Notes: a model not told the origin generated them from the letters alone. 64,000 nucleotides of DNA from Sulfitobacter sp. HGT1 (GCF_013282155.1 NZ_BLWI01000010.1:186001-250000), one strand, 5' to 3'. Numbered from the stretch's first letter, positions 18,049-27,247 are shown. Numbers and translations are program-made.

Positions 18049-18978
18049 ATGGCTCTTCTCAATTTTCGACGCAAAGAAGCCCCTGCCCCCGACATGCCCA
18101 ACCGGGAGGTCGAGGCGTTCTTGCAGGATTACTCCATCGAAGTGATGCCGCGCACCGCCGAGAAGGTTGAAAACTTTCGCGATCTGCTGCCCGCGGGCAC
18201 CCGTGTCTATATCGCCCATATCGAGGGCACGCCCATTGAGGATATGGTCGCCACCGCCGCGCGTCTGAATGCGGACGGGTTTAAGGTGATGCCGCACATG
18301 CCCGCGCGGATCATCAAGGATAAGGCCACGCTGGAAAACTGGATCGCCATGTATCAGGGCGAGGCCGACGTAAAACAGGCGTTGCTGCTCGCCGGTGGCG
18401 TTACGACGCCGCATGGTGATTTCAGCGACAGCATGCAGCTGATGGACACCGGATTGTTCGACAAGCACGGGTTTGAACGGCTGCACATCGCGGGCCACCC
18501 CGAAGGCAACCGCGACATCGACACCGACGGAGGCCGCCTGCGCGTCGATGATGCGCTGCGCTGGAAACAGGGGTTTTCCGAACGCACAGATGCAAAAATG
18601 GCCATCGCCACCCAATTCGCCTTTGACGCACAGCCGATCATCGAATGGGCCGACAGCCTGAAACACGCAGGGATCGACCTGCCGATCCACATCGGCATCG
18701 CAGGCCCGGCCAAGCTGCAAACCCTGATCAAATTCGCCATCGCCTGCGGTGTCGGCCCGTCGCTCAAGGTGCTGCAAAAGCGCGCGATGGATGTGACGAA
18801 ACTGCTGTTGCCCTACGAGCCGACAGATGTGATCACCCAACTGGCCGCCCAAAAAGCCGCCAACCCCGACTTTAACGTGACCCATGTGCATTTCTTCCCG
18901 CTGGGCGGGATCAAAGCCAATGCAAACTGGGCCATTGAAAATGGCGGTACCGCAGCGCAACCTGCCAACGCCGTATAA
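18049..18978 (+). CDS. Methylenetetrahydrofolate reductase-like protein (MetF family)
   Basis: 309-residue TIM-barrel flavoprotein related to methylenetetrahydrofolate reductase, which reduces 5,10-methylene-THF to 5-methyl-THF. Family features include EVMPRTAEKVENF near the start, YIAHIEGTPIEDMV, LLLAGGVTTPHGDF (the flavin/folate face), HIAGHPEGNRDID, and THVHFFPLGG near the C-terminus. ATG 18049 (MALLNFRRKE) is preferred over 18034 and 17971, because GAAAG lies at ribosome-site distance. It precedes the pterin-binding methyltransferase by 25 bases, so the product 5-methyl-THF would be handed to that enzyme. No electron-donor subunit is encoded nearby. Confidence 0.87.
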   Translation: MALLNFRRKEAPAPDMPNREVEAFLQDYSIEVMPRTAEKVENFRDLLPAGTRVYIAHIEGTPIEDMVATAARLNADGFKVMPHMPARIIKDKATLENWIAMYQGEADVKQALLLAGGVTTPHGDFSDSMQLMDTGLFDKHGFERLHIAGHPEGNRDIDTDGGRLRVDDALRWKQGFSERTDAKMAIATQFAFDAQPIIEWADSLKHAGIDLPIHIGIAGPAKLQTLIKFAIACGVGPSLKVLQKRAMDVTKLLLPYEPTDVITQLAAQKAANPDFNVTHVHFFPLGGIKANANWAIENGGTAAQPANAV

Positions 18979-19003
18979 TTTCCGTCTTACAGAAAGAACA
19001 ACC

Positions 19004-20083
19004 ATGACCAGAACCGTCGTCGAATCCAAAACCAAATCAGCGATCATCGGCTTTGACGAGCCTTTCTGCGTCATCGGGGAACGCATCAACCCCACGGGTC
19101 GCAAAATTCTGGCCGAAGAACTGGAGCGCGATGATTTCAGCCGTGTCGAGGCAGACGCCATTGCCCAAGCGGCTGCGGGTGCCAACATCCTCGATGTGAA
19201 CTCCGGCGCAGTGTTCTCAAACAAGATGGCCGAAGACCCCCGCTATGCGGATAACAACTTTGTCGAACCCACGTTGATGCGCCAGTTGATCGAAGTCGTG
19301 CAGCGCGTGGTCGACATCCCGCTGTGCATCGACAGCTCGGTCCCCGGCGCGCTGGAAAACGGCCTTGCCGCTGCCGAAGGGCGCCCGCTGCTGAACTCGG
19401 TCACCGGCGAAGAAGAGCGCCTTGAGCTGGTGTTGCCGCTGGTCAAGAAATACAACGTGCCGGTTGTGGCGATTTCTAACGATGACACCGGTATTTCCGA
19501 AGACCCCGATGTACGCTTCAACGTCGCCAAAAAGATCGTGGAACGCGCCGCTGATTTCGGCATTCCCGCCCATGATATCGTGGTTGACCCGCTGGTCATG
19601 CCCATCGGTGCCATGGCAACGGCTGGTCATCAGGTATTCACCCTTGTGCGCCGCCTGCGCGAGGAATTGGGCGTGAACACCACCTGCGGTGCCTCCAACA
19701 TCAGCTTTGGCCTGCCCAACCGTCACGGCATCAACAACGCGTTCCTGCCCATGGCCATGGGGGCCGGCATGACATCGGCGATCATGAACCCGATCACCCT
19801 GCCCGTAAACCAGACCAAAATCGCCGAACACAAGGCGCTGATCATGGCCGCTGGCATCATCCTGCCCGAGGATATCGACGACGAGACATTCGTGACCCTG
19901 TTCGGCCTGGGGTCCACCAAAGCGACCCCGGGCAAGGAAATGGAAGCCATCCGCGCTGCCAACTTCCTCTATGACCGCGACCCGAACGGCACCGAATGGA
20001 TCAAGTTCAACAAAGTCGCGCCCAAAGCCGGCCAAGAAGGCCGCGGCCGCGCAGGCCGTGTCGGCGGACGCCGTCGGGGGTAA
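19004..20083 (+). CDS. Methyltetrahydrofolate:corrinoid methyltransferase (pterin-binding domain, split methionine synthase type)
   Basis: 359-residue stand-alone pterin-binding TIM barrel, homologous to AcsE/MtgA and to the second domain of MetH. Motifs: VIGERINPTGRK (about 20-31), ILDVNSGAVF, PLCIDSSVPGALE, LLNSVTGEEE, DPLVMPIGAM, CGASNISFGLPNR. It moves the methyl group of 5-methyl-THF to a corrinoid protein. In Phaeobacter and Dinoroseobacter, as I recall, methionine synthase is split into homocysteine-binding, pterin-binding and B12-binding proteins plus a RamA-like activator; this would be the pterin-binding part. The C-terminus is an Arg/Gly-rich tail (GRGRAGRVGGRRRG) absent from AcsE. 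Start ATG has AGAAAGAA upstream. Confidence 0.88.
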   Translation: MTRTVVESKTKSAIIGFDEPFCVIGERINPTGRKILAEELERDDFSRVEADAIAQAAAGANILDVNSGAVFSNKMAEDPRYADNNFVEPTLMRQLIEVVQRVVDIPLCIDSSVPGALENGLAAAEGRPLLNSVTGEEERLELVLPLVKKYNVPVVAISNDDTGISEDPDVRFNVAKKIVERAADFGIPAHDIVVDPLVMPIGAMATAGHQVFTLVRRLREELGVNTTCGASNISFGLPNRHGINNAFLPMAMGAGMTSAIMNPITLPVNQTKIAEHKALIMAAGIILPEDIDDETFVTLFGLGSTKATPGKEMEAIRAANFLYDRDPNGTEWIKFNKVAPKAGQEGRGRAGRVGGRRRG

Positions 20084-20111
20084 GGTCTAACTTACCGCGA
20101 TTTGAGTTGGG

Positions 20112-20151
20112 AAGCCCCTGAAGACGTTGGTCTTTCAGGGGCTTTTTCTTT
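20112..20151 (+). terminator. Terminator of the methyl-tetrahydrofolate unit
   Basis: Stem AAGCCCCTGAAGAC paired with GTCTTTCAGGGGCTT, loop GTTG, followed by TTTTCTTTG, 28 bases after the stop at 20083. Confidence 0.9.
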
Positions 20152-20180
20152 GACGGTGTGTGGGTTTTTTGAGGGCGGCT

Positions 20181-20300
20181 ATGCAGGCCTTAGTGGCCCT
20201 CCACGACCGGCTGGATGCTTTCAAACGTGTCGTCTCAACAGATAATACCATTGCGAATGAACTCAGGCCGTTGTCGGCGCAGCCTTTCGAACCGTGTTGA
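20181..20300 (+). pseudogene. Possible 39-codon gene remnant
   Basis: A short open frame (ATG 20181 to TGA 20298-20300) whose amino acid mix looks coding (MQALVALHDRLDAF, then ELRPLSAQPFEPC) but with no ribosome site. It sits between the terminator at 20112 and the SGNH-like gene. It could be the tail of a gene lost when the AT-rich patch arrived, or chance. Confidence 0.2.
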
Positions 20301-20351
20301 GATTCATTCCCATTGTCAGTATCAAACTTGGGAGCAGCTAAGGACATCACT

Positions 20352-21128
20352 ATGATGCTCAAGAAAATATTTAAGAATTTTTCTTTAGGGGGCGAAAGAA
20401 CTGGGCAGCCCTTGGTTGTCTTGGGATCGAGCAGTTCAGAAGTGTTCGACTATATATTTGGAGATGCACCCAATTATTTCCCCTACTGGGCCAGCGGATG
20501 GAGCGCCCGTTCACTCGGAAAAGACAAGCATAAGCAGTACCTTACCAAGATACTTGAACCAATACCTCGCGAAGCAAATGTTATTCTTAACTTTGGCACT
20601 GTAGATGTGAATTTCATCTGCAGGCACATGGCTGCATCAAAGGGCATATACGATTTCAAGCGGATCATTGATGAAGCTGCAGAAGGAATCCTTGAAGCAG
20701 AAAGCCTAATTAAATCCCAAGGCTTTATGAGCGTCTATGCGTCCTTCATTTCACCTTGCATATCGCTGCCTCAGCCTTACTGGGATCGATTTAATCAAAG
20801 CAGGCAACTCCCAGATCGAATGCTCGGCAACATGTATTATGACCTTTTCAAGAAAACATCTCAGATGATGCCTGCAATAGACGCATTTGAAGAACTTTCT
20901 CAAACACATAATGGAAGCTATCTACTAGCGCGGGAGTTTATGAGAGACGATCAGGACCATCACGCAGACTACATCAAAACTCAAAAGATAGCCTGGAGCA
21001 AGCTTAGCAATATCAGGGGCATTATTCCGATGAGACGCAAAATTCTTACGTCCCAATACCCCCACGTTCCGGCTCCAATTAATGATCTGTTAAAAACCGG
21101 AACGGTTCGGCCTAGTACGTGCAGATGA
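20352..21128 (+). CDS. SGNH-hydrolase-like protein, AT-rich and probably acquired
   Basis: 258-residue soluble protein with no close family I can name. Its layout resembles SGNH hydrolase-like proteins found in polysaccharide loci: VVLGSSSSEVFDY (block I, about 19-31), VILNFGTVDVNF (block III position, about 78-89) and DQDHHADYIKT near residue 203 (D-x-x-H block V). The usual GDS and GxND are replaced by GSSS and GTVD, so catalysis is uncertain. ATG 20352 has TAAGGA 7 bases upstream. Base composition and codon use are clearly more AT-rich than in the neighbours, and the gene lies between an operon terminator and tRNA-Arg(CCG), which suggests horizontal acquisition. Confidence 0.6.
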   Translation: MMLKKIFKNFSLGGERTGQPLVVLGSSSSEVFDYIFGDAPNYFPYWASGWSARSLGKDKHKQYLTKILEPIPREANVILNFGTVDVNFICRHMAASKGIYDFKRIIDEAAEGILEAESLIKSQGFMSVYASFISPCISLPQPYWDRFNQSRQLPDRMLGNMYYDLFKKTSQMMPAIDAFEELSQTHNGSYLLAREFMRDDQDHHADYIKTQKIAWSKLSNIRGIIPMRRKILTSQYPHVPAPINDLLKTGTVRPSTCR

Positions 21129-21358
21129 TGCCAGATTCGTGAGGGTGTGACGCCACTTCAGTATCCAAAACATCCCTGATGCTTCGCAAAACTTCCTATT
21201 TGATGTGAAGCTCCGGTGGATATGGACTCAAAGCGGACCTAGAGCTTCTTTCTACGTGCGCAGATCAAAACACGCCTACACATATGTCCACTTTGCAAAT
21301 AATACGCGATCAAAAGCAAAGCCCCAACAGACGCAAATCTTACAAAATATCAGGAAAA

Positions 21359-21435
21359 TGGTGAACCCAGCTGGATTCGAACCAGCGACCTCTGCCTTCG
21401 GAGGGCAGCGCTCTATCCAGCTGAGCTATGGGTCC
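21359..21435 (-). tRNA. tRNA-Arg (CCG)
   Basis: Minus-strand cloverleaf: acceptor GGACCCA with TGGGTTC (one G-T pair), discriminator A, encoded CCA at 21361-21359, anticodon CCG in loop CTCCGAA, T-loop GTTCGAA. 77 nt. It separates the suf operon 3' end from the AT-rich patch at 20.2-21.3 kb. Confidence 0.96.
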
Positions 21436-21508
21436 GTCTGGGGGCGGTATAGCCAGCCACGCCGCCCCCTGCAATTACAAAATCAACCCTGATCAAATCA
21501 GCGACGCG

Positions 21509-22729
21509 TCACGCGAACAGATCATGGGCCAGTTCCAACGCCTCGATCAGCGTGTCGACTTCGGCGGTCGTGTTATACATGCCGAAAGACGCGCGGCAGG
21601 TGGCGGTTTGGCCCAGATGGTCCATCAGCGGGCCGCAGCAATGCTGCCCTGCCCGCACGGCCACGCCTTTTTTATCTAGGATGGTTGAGATGTCATGGGC
21701 ATGCCCCGCCCCGTCCAGCGTAAAGCTGAAGATCGCGGCCTTGTTGGGCGTGGTGCCCTGCACCTGCACCCAGTTCAGACCGGCAAGCCGTTCCACCGTG
21801 TAATCGCGCAAGGTGGCCTCGTGGGCGGCGATGTTCTCCATCCCGATGCCCATCATGTAATCCAGCGCGACACCAAGGCCGATGGTCTGGACGATGCCGG
21901 GGGTGCCGGCCTCGAACTTCATCGGGGGGTCGTTATAGGTCACGCTGTCCTTGGTCACTTCGCGGATCATGTCACCGCCGCCCAGAAACGGACGCATCTG
22001 CGCCATGCGGGATTTCTTGATATAGATCGCACCGGACCCAGACGGGCCATAGAGTTTGTGACCGGTAATCGCGTAGAAATCGCAGCCGATGTCTTGGACA
22101 TCCACGGGCATGTGCACAGTCGCTTGTGAGCCGTCCACCAGCACCGGCACGCCCTTGGCATGGGCCCCTGCGGTGATCGCTTTGACATCCACGACAGTGC
22201 CCAGCACGTTCGACACATGGGTGACCGCCACCAGCTTGGTCTTGGGGGTGATCGCGTCAATCACCGCCTGCGGGTCCAGCGCGCCGGAGGCATCGACATC
22301 GACCCATTTGATCACCACGCCCTGGCGTTCGCGCAGGAAATGCCAGGGCACGATATTTGCGTGGTGTTCCATCACCGACAGGATGATCTCGTCGCCCGCC
22401 TGAAGGTTCGGCATGGCCCAGCCGTAAGCCACCAGATTGATGCCTTCGGTGGTGCCCGAGGTGAACACGATCTCGTCTTCGTCACCGGCATTCAGGAATT
22501 TGGCGATGGTGCCGCGCACGGATTCATAACGGTCGGTCGCAAGATTAGAAAGGTAGTGCAAGCCACGGTGAACATTGGAATACTCATGGGAATAGGCATG
22601 GCTGATTGCGTCGATCACGACCTGCGGTTTTTGCGCTGAGGCACCGTTATCCAGATACACCAGCGGCTTGTCGTTCACAGTACGCGACAGGATCGGAAAG
22701 TCGCTGCGGATTTTGTTTACGTCATACAT
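21509..22729 (-). CDS. sufS: SufS-type cysteine desulfurase
   Basis: PLP enzyme of the SUF iron-sulfur pathway; takes sulfur from cysteine as a persulfide for the SufBCD scaffold. The 406-residue group II desulfurase has YLDNGASAQKP at the start, the PLP lysine in ITGHKLYGPSG (about 223-233), and the persulfide cysteine in RAGQHCCGPLMDHLG (about 361). It is the last gene of the iscR-suf operon and overlaps the membrane-protein gene upstream. In many Rhodobacteraceae the operon continues with a DUF59 (sufT) gene and sufA; here tRNA-Arg follows instead. No sufE is visible. Confidence 0.96.
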   Translation of the reverse strand: MYDVNKIRSDFPILSRTVNDKPLVYLDNGASAQKPQVVIDAISHAYSHEYSNVHRGLHYLSNLATDRYESVRGTIAKFLNAGDEDEIVFTSGTTEGINLVAYGWAMPNLQAGDEIILSVMEHHANIVPWHFLRERQGVVIKWVDVDASGALDPQAVIDAITPKTKLVAVTHVSNVLGTVVDVKAITAGAHAKGVPVLVDGSQATVHMPVDVQDIGCDFYAITGHKLYGPSGSGAIYIKKSRMAQMRPFLGGGDMIREVTKDSVTYNDPPMKFEAGTPGIVQTIGLGVALDYMMGIGMENIAAHEATLRDYTVERLAGLNWVQVQGTTPNKAAIFSFTLDGAGHAHDISTILDKKGVAVRAGQHCCGPLMDHLGQTATCRASFGMYNTTAEVDTLIEALELAHDLFA

Positions 22730-23321
22730 TTGGCACTACTCCTTGTGCGGCGATGCCGACGATCGACAACAGAAAGCTAAGGCCCAGAACAATCGCGGCC
22801 ATGGCGATCAGCAAGGTGCCAATGGCGCGGCCCATGCTGGTAAAACGGTGGGCAGCGGCGATGAAATTCACCAGGATCCAAAGCCCGATGATCCCCGTTG
22901 CCAAAGACAGCAGCAGCGACAGGCCCGGTGCTACGAACATCACCACGAATATCACGATCTGCGCCAATATCCGCAGCACTTGCAGGAACACGACCAGCGA
23001 CAGCATGTCGCCCAGATCACCGGTCCCGCCAATGGCGCGGCCCGTCCAGTACAGGCCGTGGGTCGTGACAACCAGCACCCCTGCAAGCAGGACGAACATG
23101 GCCAGCGGGCTGGTGAAAAACGCGGGCATCGCGGCAGAGGGCTGCAAGACAACAGAGATCGAAAAGATCAGCGTGTTGACGGCCGCAGCCAGCGCCAGCG
23201 CGGTCCACAGCGTTTCACGGTTAAGCTGCCAGCCAATGATTTGTTCAGCCGCCTTGCGCGGTTCACGCAAGGACAGAACCACAAGATTGGTCAGCAACTG
23301 ACGCAGGTCGGTATTATTCAT
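22722..23321 (-). CDS. YIP1 family membrane protein 1
   Basis: 199-residue protein with five predicted membrane segments (about 40-60, 68-90, 100-130, 133-153, 165-190), matching the bacterial Yip1 domain family, whose role is unknown. It overlaps sufS by eight bases and the second Yip1-like gene by four, so it is translated within the suf operon. Genes of this kind commonly ride in Rhodobacteraceae suf operons. Confidence 0.8.
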   Translation of the reverse strand: MNNTDLRQLLTNLVVLSLREPRKAAEQIIGWQLNRETLWTALALAAAVNTLIFSISVVLQPSAAMPAFFTSPLAMFVLLAGVLVVTTHGLYWTGRAIGGTGDLGDMLSLVVFLQVLRILAQIVIFVVMFVAPGLSLLLSLATGIIGLWILVNFIAAAHRFTSMGRAIGTLLIAMAAIVLGLSFLLSIVGIAAQGVVPNV

Positions 23322-23803
23322 TTTGATTGCCTATATGCGACGCGCAGGCCACTGATCCAGAACCACGAAAAGATGCAAAACCAGATCAGCCCCACGATCT
23401 GAAGCTCTATCCCCGGCCCGACGAAGCCCGCCGTCAGCCCGTGCAACAGCAAAACGGGGCTGGAGGCCAGCAAGGCCCAGAACAGCGCCAGACGTGTGGC
23501 GTATCCCGTCGGGTTGCCGCGCAAAATTTTCAGTATCACAAAGGTGACACCGGCCAGCCCGTACAACATCAACGGCGCCACAAACAGCCATGCCATCAGG
23601 GATGCCCCCAGCAGCATGTTCAGTTCAGTGCCGTCGATAAAAGATTCCCGGGCAAGGCGCGGTGTCTGGGCCACGAAAAAGATCAGGCACGCCACCATGA
23701 GATAGATCAGGTTGCGGTCCTCGCGGGTACCCTGCCCCAGCAGCCGTGCGATGACGGCTGCCGGGTTGCGATAGCTTGCAACGATTTCGTGCGTCGCGGC
23801 CAT
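23318..23803 (-). CDS. YIP1-like membrane protein 2
   Basis: 161-residue membrane protein, four to five hydrophobic segments (about 33-50, 65-95, 100-122, 130-152), preceded by a 30-residue cytoplasmic stretch (YRNPAAVIARLLGQGTRED) typical of Yip1-domain proteins. One-base overlap with sufD (stop/start TTA-CAT on the plus strand) and four-base overlap with the next gene indicate coupling. It may partner with the first Yip1 protein; function unknown. Confidence 0.75.
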   Translation of the reverse strand: MAATHEIVASYRNPAAVIARLLGQGTREDRNLIYLMVACLIFFVAQTPRLARESFIDGTELNMLLGASLMAWLFVAPLMLYGLAGVTFVILKILRGNPTGYATRLALFWALLASSPVLLLHGLTAGFVGPGIELQIVGLIWFCIFSWFWISGLRVAYRQSK

Positions 23804-25086
23804 TAGGCTGCGTGCCGCTCAAGCCATGACGCAAGCCGGGCTGTGACTTCTTCGCGCAGGGCTTCGTCTTCGACTTCCAACACCGCTTCGGCCAGGAATG
23901 CCAAGGTCAGCAGATCGGTTGCCGCGCCGTGGGGCACGCCGCGCGAGCGCAGATAAAACAACGCGTCCTCGTCGATCGCCCCTGAGGTCGAGCCGTGCGA
24001 ACAGGCCACATCATCGGCGTAAATTTCAAGCTCGGGCTTGGCGAGGAACTGGCTGTCTTCGTCCAGCAGCAAAGATTGGCTGATCTGGTAGCCATCAGTC
24101 TTTTGTGCGCCGGCCTTGACCAGAATCTTGCCCTGAAAAACGCCCGTCGCCCCGTTGCGCAGCACCTTTTTGAAAACCTGACGGCTTTCGCAATTCACTG
24201 CGTCATGGGTGATGAAAACCGTGTCGTCGTGGTGGAAATCTCCGCCATCGCCGACGCAGGCCCCTGCGACTGTCGCATTCGCATCATCGCCGGTCAGCTC
24301 GATCACGCAGTCGTTGCGCGTCATCACGCCGTTGGCAGTCAGGGTAAACGACTTGAAGGTCGATTCCGCGCCAAGACGGGTAAAGATGTGGGTCGCAGCG
24401 CGTTGTTCATGGTCACGACCTTGGGCGCGCACGTGGTGGAACGCCGCCTTATCCGCCACTTCGACCTCAAGCACACCGTTAAAGCGCGCGGCAACAGGGC
24501 CGTTTTCCAGCAAAGTCATTTCGGCACCGGCATCCAGCTTGATGCAGTTATGCAGCATCGCGTCGGCTGTGGTCGATGTCCGGCGATAAATAATGTTGAC
24601 CGGCTTGGACGGTTTGCCCGTCACGTGGATCAGCACACCATCGGCGGCAAAGGCCGTGTTCAGCGCGGCCAAGGGGCGCGGCACCGGATTTTGACCGTTG
24701 TTTTCCAACACGCCATAAACGTCACGCGCCCAATGCAGATCGGATGTCGCATCGGCAAGCCGTTCGATCGTGATCCCGTCCAGGGAAAGATCATCGGAAG
24801 CTTCCGCGTCAAAAACGCCATCGACAAAGACGATCTTTAGCCGGTCAACCGTGTCGAACAAAACGGTGTCATCGCCATCGCGCAAGGCAGCCGGAAGTGC
24901 TTGCGCCTGAACCAGCGTATCAGGCCGTGTGTATTTCCAGTATTCGTCGCGGCGTCCGGGCAGGCCCATCGTTTGGACCCGCGCCAAGGCGTCGCGGCGT
25001 GCGGCATCCGACCACCCGCCTTGCGGCATGTCGAGCGTCGCAATCATCGCGTCGGTCGGGGTTTGTTTTACTGCTGCTTCGGCCAT
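23803..25086 (-). CDS. sufD: Fe-S cluster assembly scaffold subunit SufD
   Basis: 427-residue SufD of the SufBC2D complex, which assembles Fe-S clusters in the cytosol. The N-terminal helical region (about 1-100) precedes the right-handed beta-helix core. The C-terminal SufBD domain has DDVACSHGSTSGAIDEDALFYLRSRG-type residues, quoted in part: DDVACSHGSTSG and FYLRSRGVPHGAA. The His of CSHGS corresponds to the conserved SufD His that helps build the cluster. It overlaps sufC by one base, and the two are translationally coupled. Confidence 0.95.
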   Translation of the reverse strand: MAEAAVKQTPTDAMIATLDMPQGGWSDAARRDALARVQTMGLPGRRDEYWKYTRPDTLVQAQALPAALRDGDDTVLFDTVDRLKIVFVDGVFDAEASDDLSLDGITIERLADATSDLHWARDVYGVLENNGQNPVPRPLAALNTAFAADGVLIHVTGKPSKPVNIIYRRTSTTADAMLHNCIKLDAGAEMTLLENGPVAARFNGVLEVEVADKAAFHHVRAQGRDHEQRAATHIFTRLGAESTFKSFTLTANGVMTRNDCVIELTGDDANATVAGACVGDGGDFHHDDTVFITHDAVNCESRQVFKKVLRNGATGVFQGKILVKAGAQKTDGYQISQSLLLDEDSQFLAKPELEIYADDVACSHGSTSGAIDEDALFYLRSRGVPHGAATDLLTLAFLAEAVLEVEDEALREEVTARLASWLERHAA

Positions 25087-25841
25087 TACGCCACCTCGGC
25101 AAGGATATCCGCATATCCGTTGTTTTCAACTTCGAGCGCCAGTTCGGGACCACCGGTTTTGATGATCCGGCCATCCGCCATGATATGCACAACGTCCGGT
25201 TTGATGTGGTCCAGCAGACGCTGGTAGTGGGTGATGACCAGAAAACCGCGGCCTTCGGTGCGCAAGGCATTCACACCTTCGGCAACCAGTTTCATCGCAT
25301 CAACGTCCAGACCGGAATCGGTTTCATCCAGAATGCACATCTTAGGTTCAAGCATGGCCATCTGAAGGATTTCATTGCGCTTCTTCTCGCCACCCGAAAA
25401 GCCGACATTGACCGGACGCTTGAGCATTTCCGCGTCGATCTTCAACTCTTTCGCGCGGGCGCGCACGACCTTGAGGAACTCGGCAGCGGTCATTTCTTCT
25501 TCGCCGCGCGATTTGCGCTGTGCGTTCACCGCCGTCCGCAGGAATGTCATGTTGCCCACACCGGGAATTTCCACGGGGTATTGGAACGCCAGAAACAGAC
25601 CGGCAGCGGCGCGGTCTTCGGGTTCCATGTCCAGCAGATCAACCCCTTCGAGGGTGGCAGAGCCGCCGGTCACTTCGTAGCCGTCTTTGCCCGACAGCAC
25701 ATAGGACAGCGTCGATTTACCCGACCCGTTCGGGCCCATGATCGCATGCACCTTGCCGGCTTCGATCTCCAGATCGACACCTTTCAGGATTTGCTTGTCT
25801 TCGTCTTCCAGTTTGACCTTCAGGCCTTTGATGCTCAGCAT
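25086..25841 (-). CDS. sufC: Fe-S cluster assembly ATPase SufC
   Basis: 251-residue ABC-type ATPase that binds SufB and SufD and drives the conformational change needed for cluster assembly. Walker A is GPNGSGKSTLSYV (about 37-49), the ABC signature is GFSGGEKKRNEI (about 149-160), and Walker B is CILDETDSGLDVDA. Full length. A 91-base gap separates it from the polysaccharide pyruvyl transferase-like gene upstream, the largest gap inside the operon, which could hold an internal promoter, although I see no convincing one. Confidence 0.97.
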   Translation of the reverse strand: MLSIKGLKVKLEDEDKQILKGVDLEIEAGKVHAIMGPNGSGKSTLSYVLSGKDGYEVTGGSATLEGVDLLDMEPEDRAAAGLFLAFQYPVEIPGVGNMTFLRTAVNAQRKSRGEEEMTAAEFLKVVRARAKELKIDAEMLKRPVNVGFSGGEKKRNEILQMAMLEPKMCILDETDSGLDVDAMKLVAEGVNALRTEGRGFLVITHYQRLLDHIKPDVVHIMADGRIIKTGGPELALEVENNGYADILAEVA

Positions 25842-25932
25842 GGGAGGTTCCTTTACTTATAGGTTGGCGCTGCAATGACAGCGAATTTGGTGAATGAAAA
25901 GCCCGCGCTTGCGGTCGTTTCGTTGATCGGTT

Positions 25933-26739
25933 TCATGCATCAACTCCGGCCCGCAAGGCTTTGGGAAAGCTGGCATAAAGAGCGTCTCGGCAGGCATCAA
26001 TTCCTGCCTGATAGGGTGGTTTTGCGTCCGGTTTTGGCAAATCCAGCATGGGGATATCTTCGATCATCACAGGGGCGGCCATGACCCGCCCGACCGATGC
26101 CGCATAATCCAGATATTTCAGGCGCGACTGCCCGGTTGGTGCCAGCCAGGTGTTCGGCACGCCGTAAGCATCCGCCACAATCAACCCGTGCAGGGACGAG
26201 GCAAAGACATGGTCGCAGGCCGCAATTGCCGCACAAACGTCTTGCGCAGGGCCGCGCGGGTCAATCAGCTGGTATTTCGGGTCGCTGTCCAACAGGGCCG
26301 CCAGCACAAGATCCTCCATCAGCGAATGATGGGGCACGATCCCGATCTTGCCGTTCGGCACCCGATCCTGTGGCCAGACATCGCTGATCAAAAGCCCCGG
26401 ATCGCCAAAGCGCGACACCTCAAGATCCAGCAGGGCCGCCGTAATCGGGCCGCGCACCAGCGCGATATTCACGTGTTTGGTAAACTTGGTGCCGTGAACC
26501 GGATGCAAAAGCCCCGTCCCCCAGATCGTCGGGCGCATGTCTTTCTTGGCGGTATAGCTGCGTTTGACCACCTGCAACAGCGATCCGACACCCCAGACCT
26601 CGGCCTTGTTCACACCGGCATGAACCACCTTGCGGCCCGACACATGGGCCAGCACCACAGGGCTGATCGCGTCCCCGAAATTCGGGACCGCCTTCCACCA
26701 ATGCAGGGACAAAGGGTTGGTATCGACAGCAACAGTCAT
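25933..26739 (-). CDS. Polysaccharide pyruvyl transferase family protein
   Basis: 268-residue GT-B-like protein of the PF04230 family, whose members add ketal pyruvate to surface sugars. Family marks: LHWWKAVPNFGDAISPVVL at the start, VWGVGSLL and WGTGLLHPV in the first half, IALVRGPITAALL, FGDPGLLISDVWP, then ASSLHGLIVADAYGVPN, the conserved SLHG motif. It lies between the YbjQ-like gene (one-base overlap) and sufC, all on the suf strand. An envelope sugar enzyme inside an iron-sulfur operon has no obvious rationale; it may be a passenger. Its substrate is unknown. Confidence 0.88.
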   Translation of the reverse strand: MTVAVDTNPLSLHWWKAVPNFGDAISPVVLAHVSGRKVVHAGVNKAEVWGVGSLLQVVKRSYTAKKDMRPTIWGTGLLHPVHGTKFTKHVNIALVRGPITAALLDLEVSRFGDPGLLISDVWPQDRVPNGKIGIVPHHSLMEDLVLAALLDSDPKYQLIDPRGPAQDVCAAIAACDHVFASSLHGLIVADAYGVPNTWLAPTGQSRLKYLDYAASVGRVMAAPVMIEDIPMLDLPKPDAKPPYQAGIDACRDALYASFPKALRAGVDA

Positions 26740-27053
26740 CAGGCCAGCCGCACCGCCGTACCCGATACAGACACCATCATCATGCTGTCGCCGATGATTT
26801 CATAGTCGATATCAATGCCCACAACCGCATCCGCCCCTTTGGCACGCGCCTCTTGCTCAAGCTCTGCCATCGCGGCCTCGCGGGCGTGGCGCAGCTTGTT
26901 TTCATACTGGCCGGAACGTCCGCCGACGATATCAGTGACTCGCGCAAACATGTCGCGCACGATATTGGCCCCCATGATCGTCTCGCCGACGACAATGCCC
27001 TGATAGGCCGCAATGCTGCGCCCTTCGATGGTTGGCGTTGTGGTCAGGATCAT
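26739..27053 (-). CDS. YbjQ family (heavy-metal-binding domain) protein
   Basis: 104-residue protein of the YbjQ/UPF0145 family: [13 protein letters not shown] at the start, [16 protein letters not shown], the acidic-basic helix, then [13 protein letters not shown] and SVSGTAV. Family members form pentamers; a metal role has been proposed but not shown. It overlaps the small membrane-protein gene upstream and the pyruvyl-transferase gene downstream, placing it firmly inside the suf operon. Confidence 0.9.
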   Translation of the reverse strand: MILTTTPTIEGRSIAAYQGIVVGETIMGANIVRDMFARVTDIVGGRSGQYENKLRHAREAAMAELEQEARAKGADAVVGIDIDYEIIGDSMMMVSVSGTAVRLA

Positions 27054-27241
27054 TCGTCTTTCCCCTTGCGCAACACGACCAGCGCGACACGGATCGCGGC
27101 ATAGATCATCGTAAAGATCAGCACCGACGGCAGCGTCGATTTAAACGCTTCCAACGACAGGCCATCCGCCCTGAAAAAGGTGATCAACACCCAGAACACC
27201 AGTGCAGCGACCGCCACGTCCCATGTCAGTTTGCGCATCAT
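27050..27241 (-). CDS. Small two-helix membrane protein, unknown
   Basis: 63-residue protein with two hydrophobic segments (about 8-23 and 37-56) and charged ends, beginning [20 protein letters not shown]. It sits 6 bases after sufB and overlaps ybjQ by four bases. I recognise no family; the same slot in related suf operons often holds a short hypothetical. Confidence 0.7.
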   Translation of the reverse strand: MMRKLTWDVAVAALVFWVLITFFRADGLSLEAFKSTLPSVLIFTMIYAAIRVALVVLRKGKDE

Positions 27242-27247
27242 CCCGAT

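Noticed and set aside
21205..21492. 95-codon open frame running through tRNA-Arg
   Set aside because: It crosses the tRNA gene antisense and has no ribosome site; the tRNA cloverleaf is certain.
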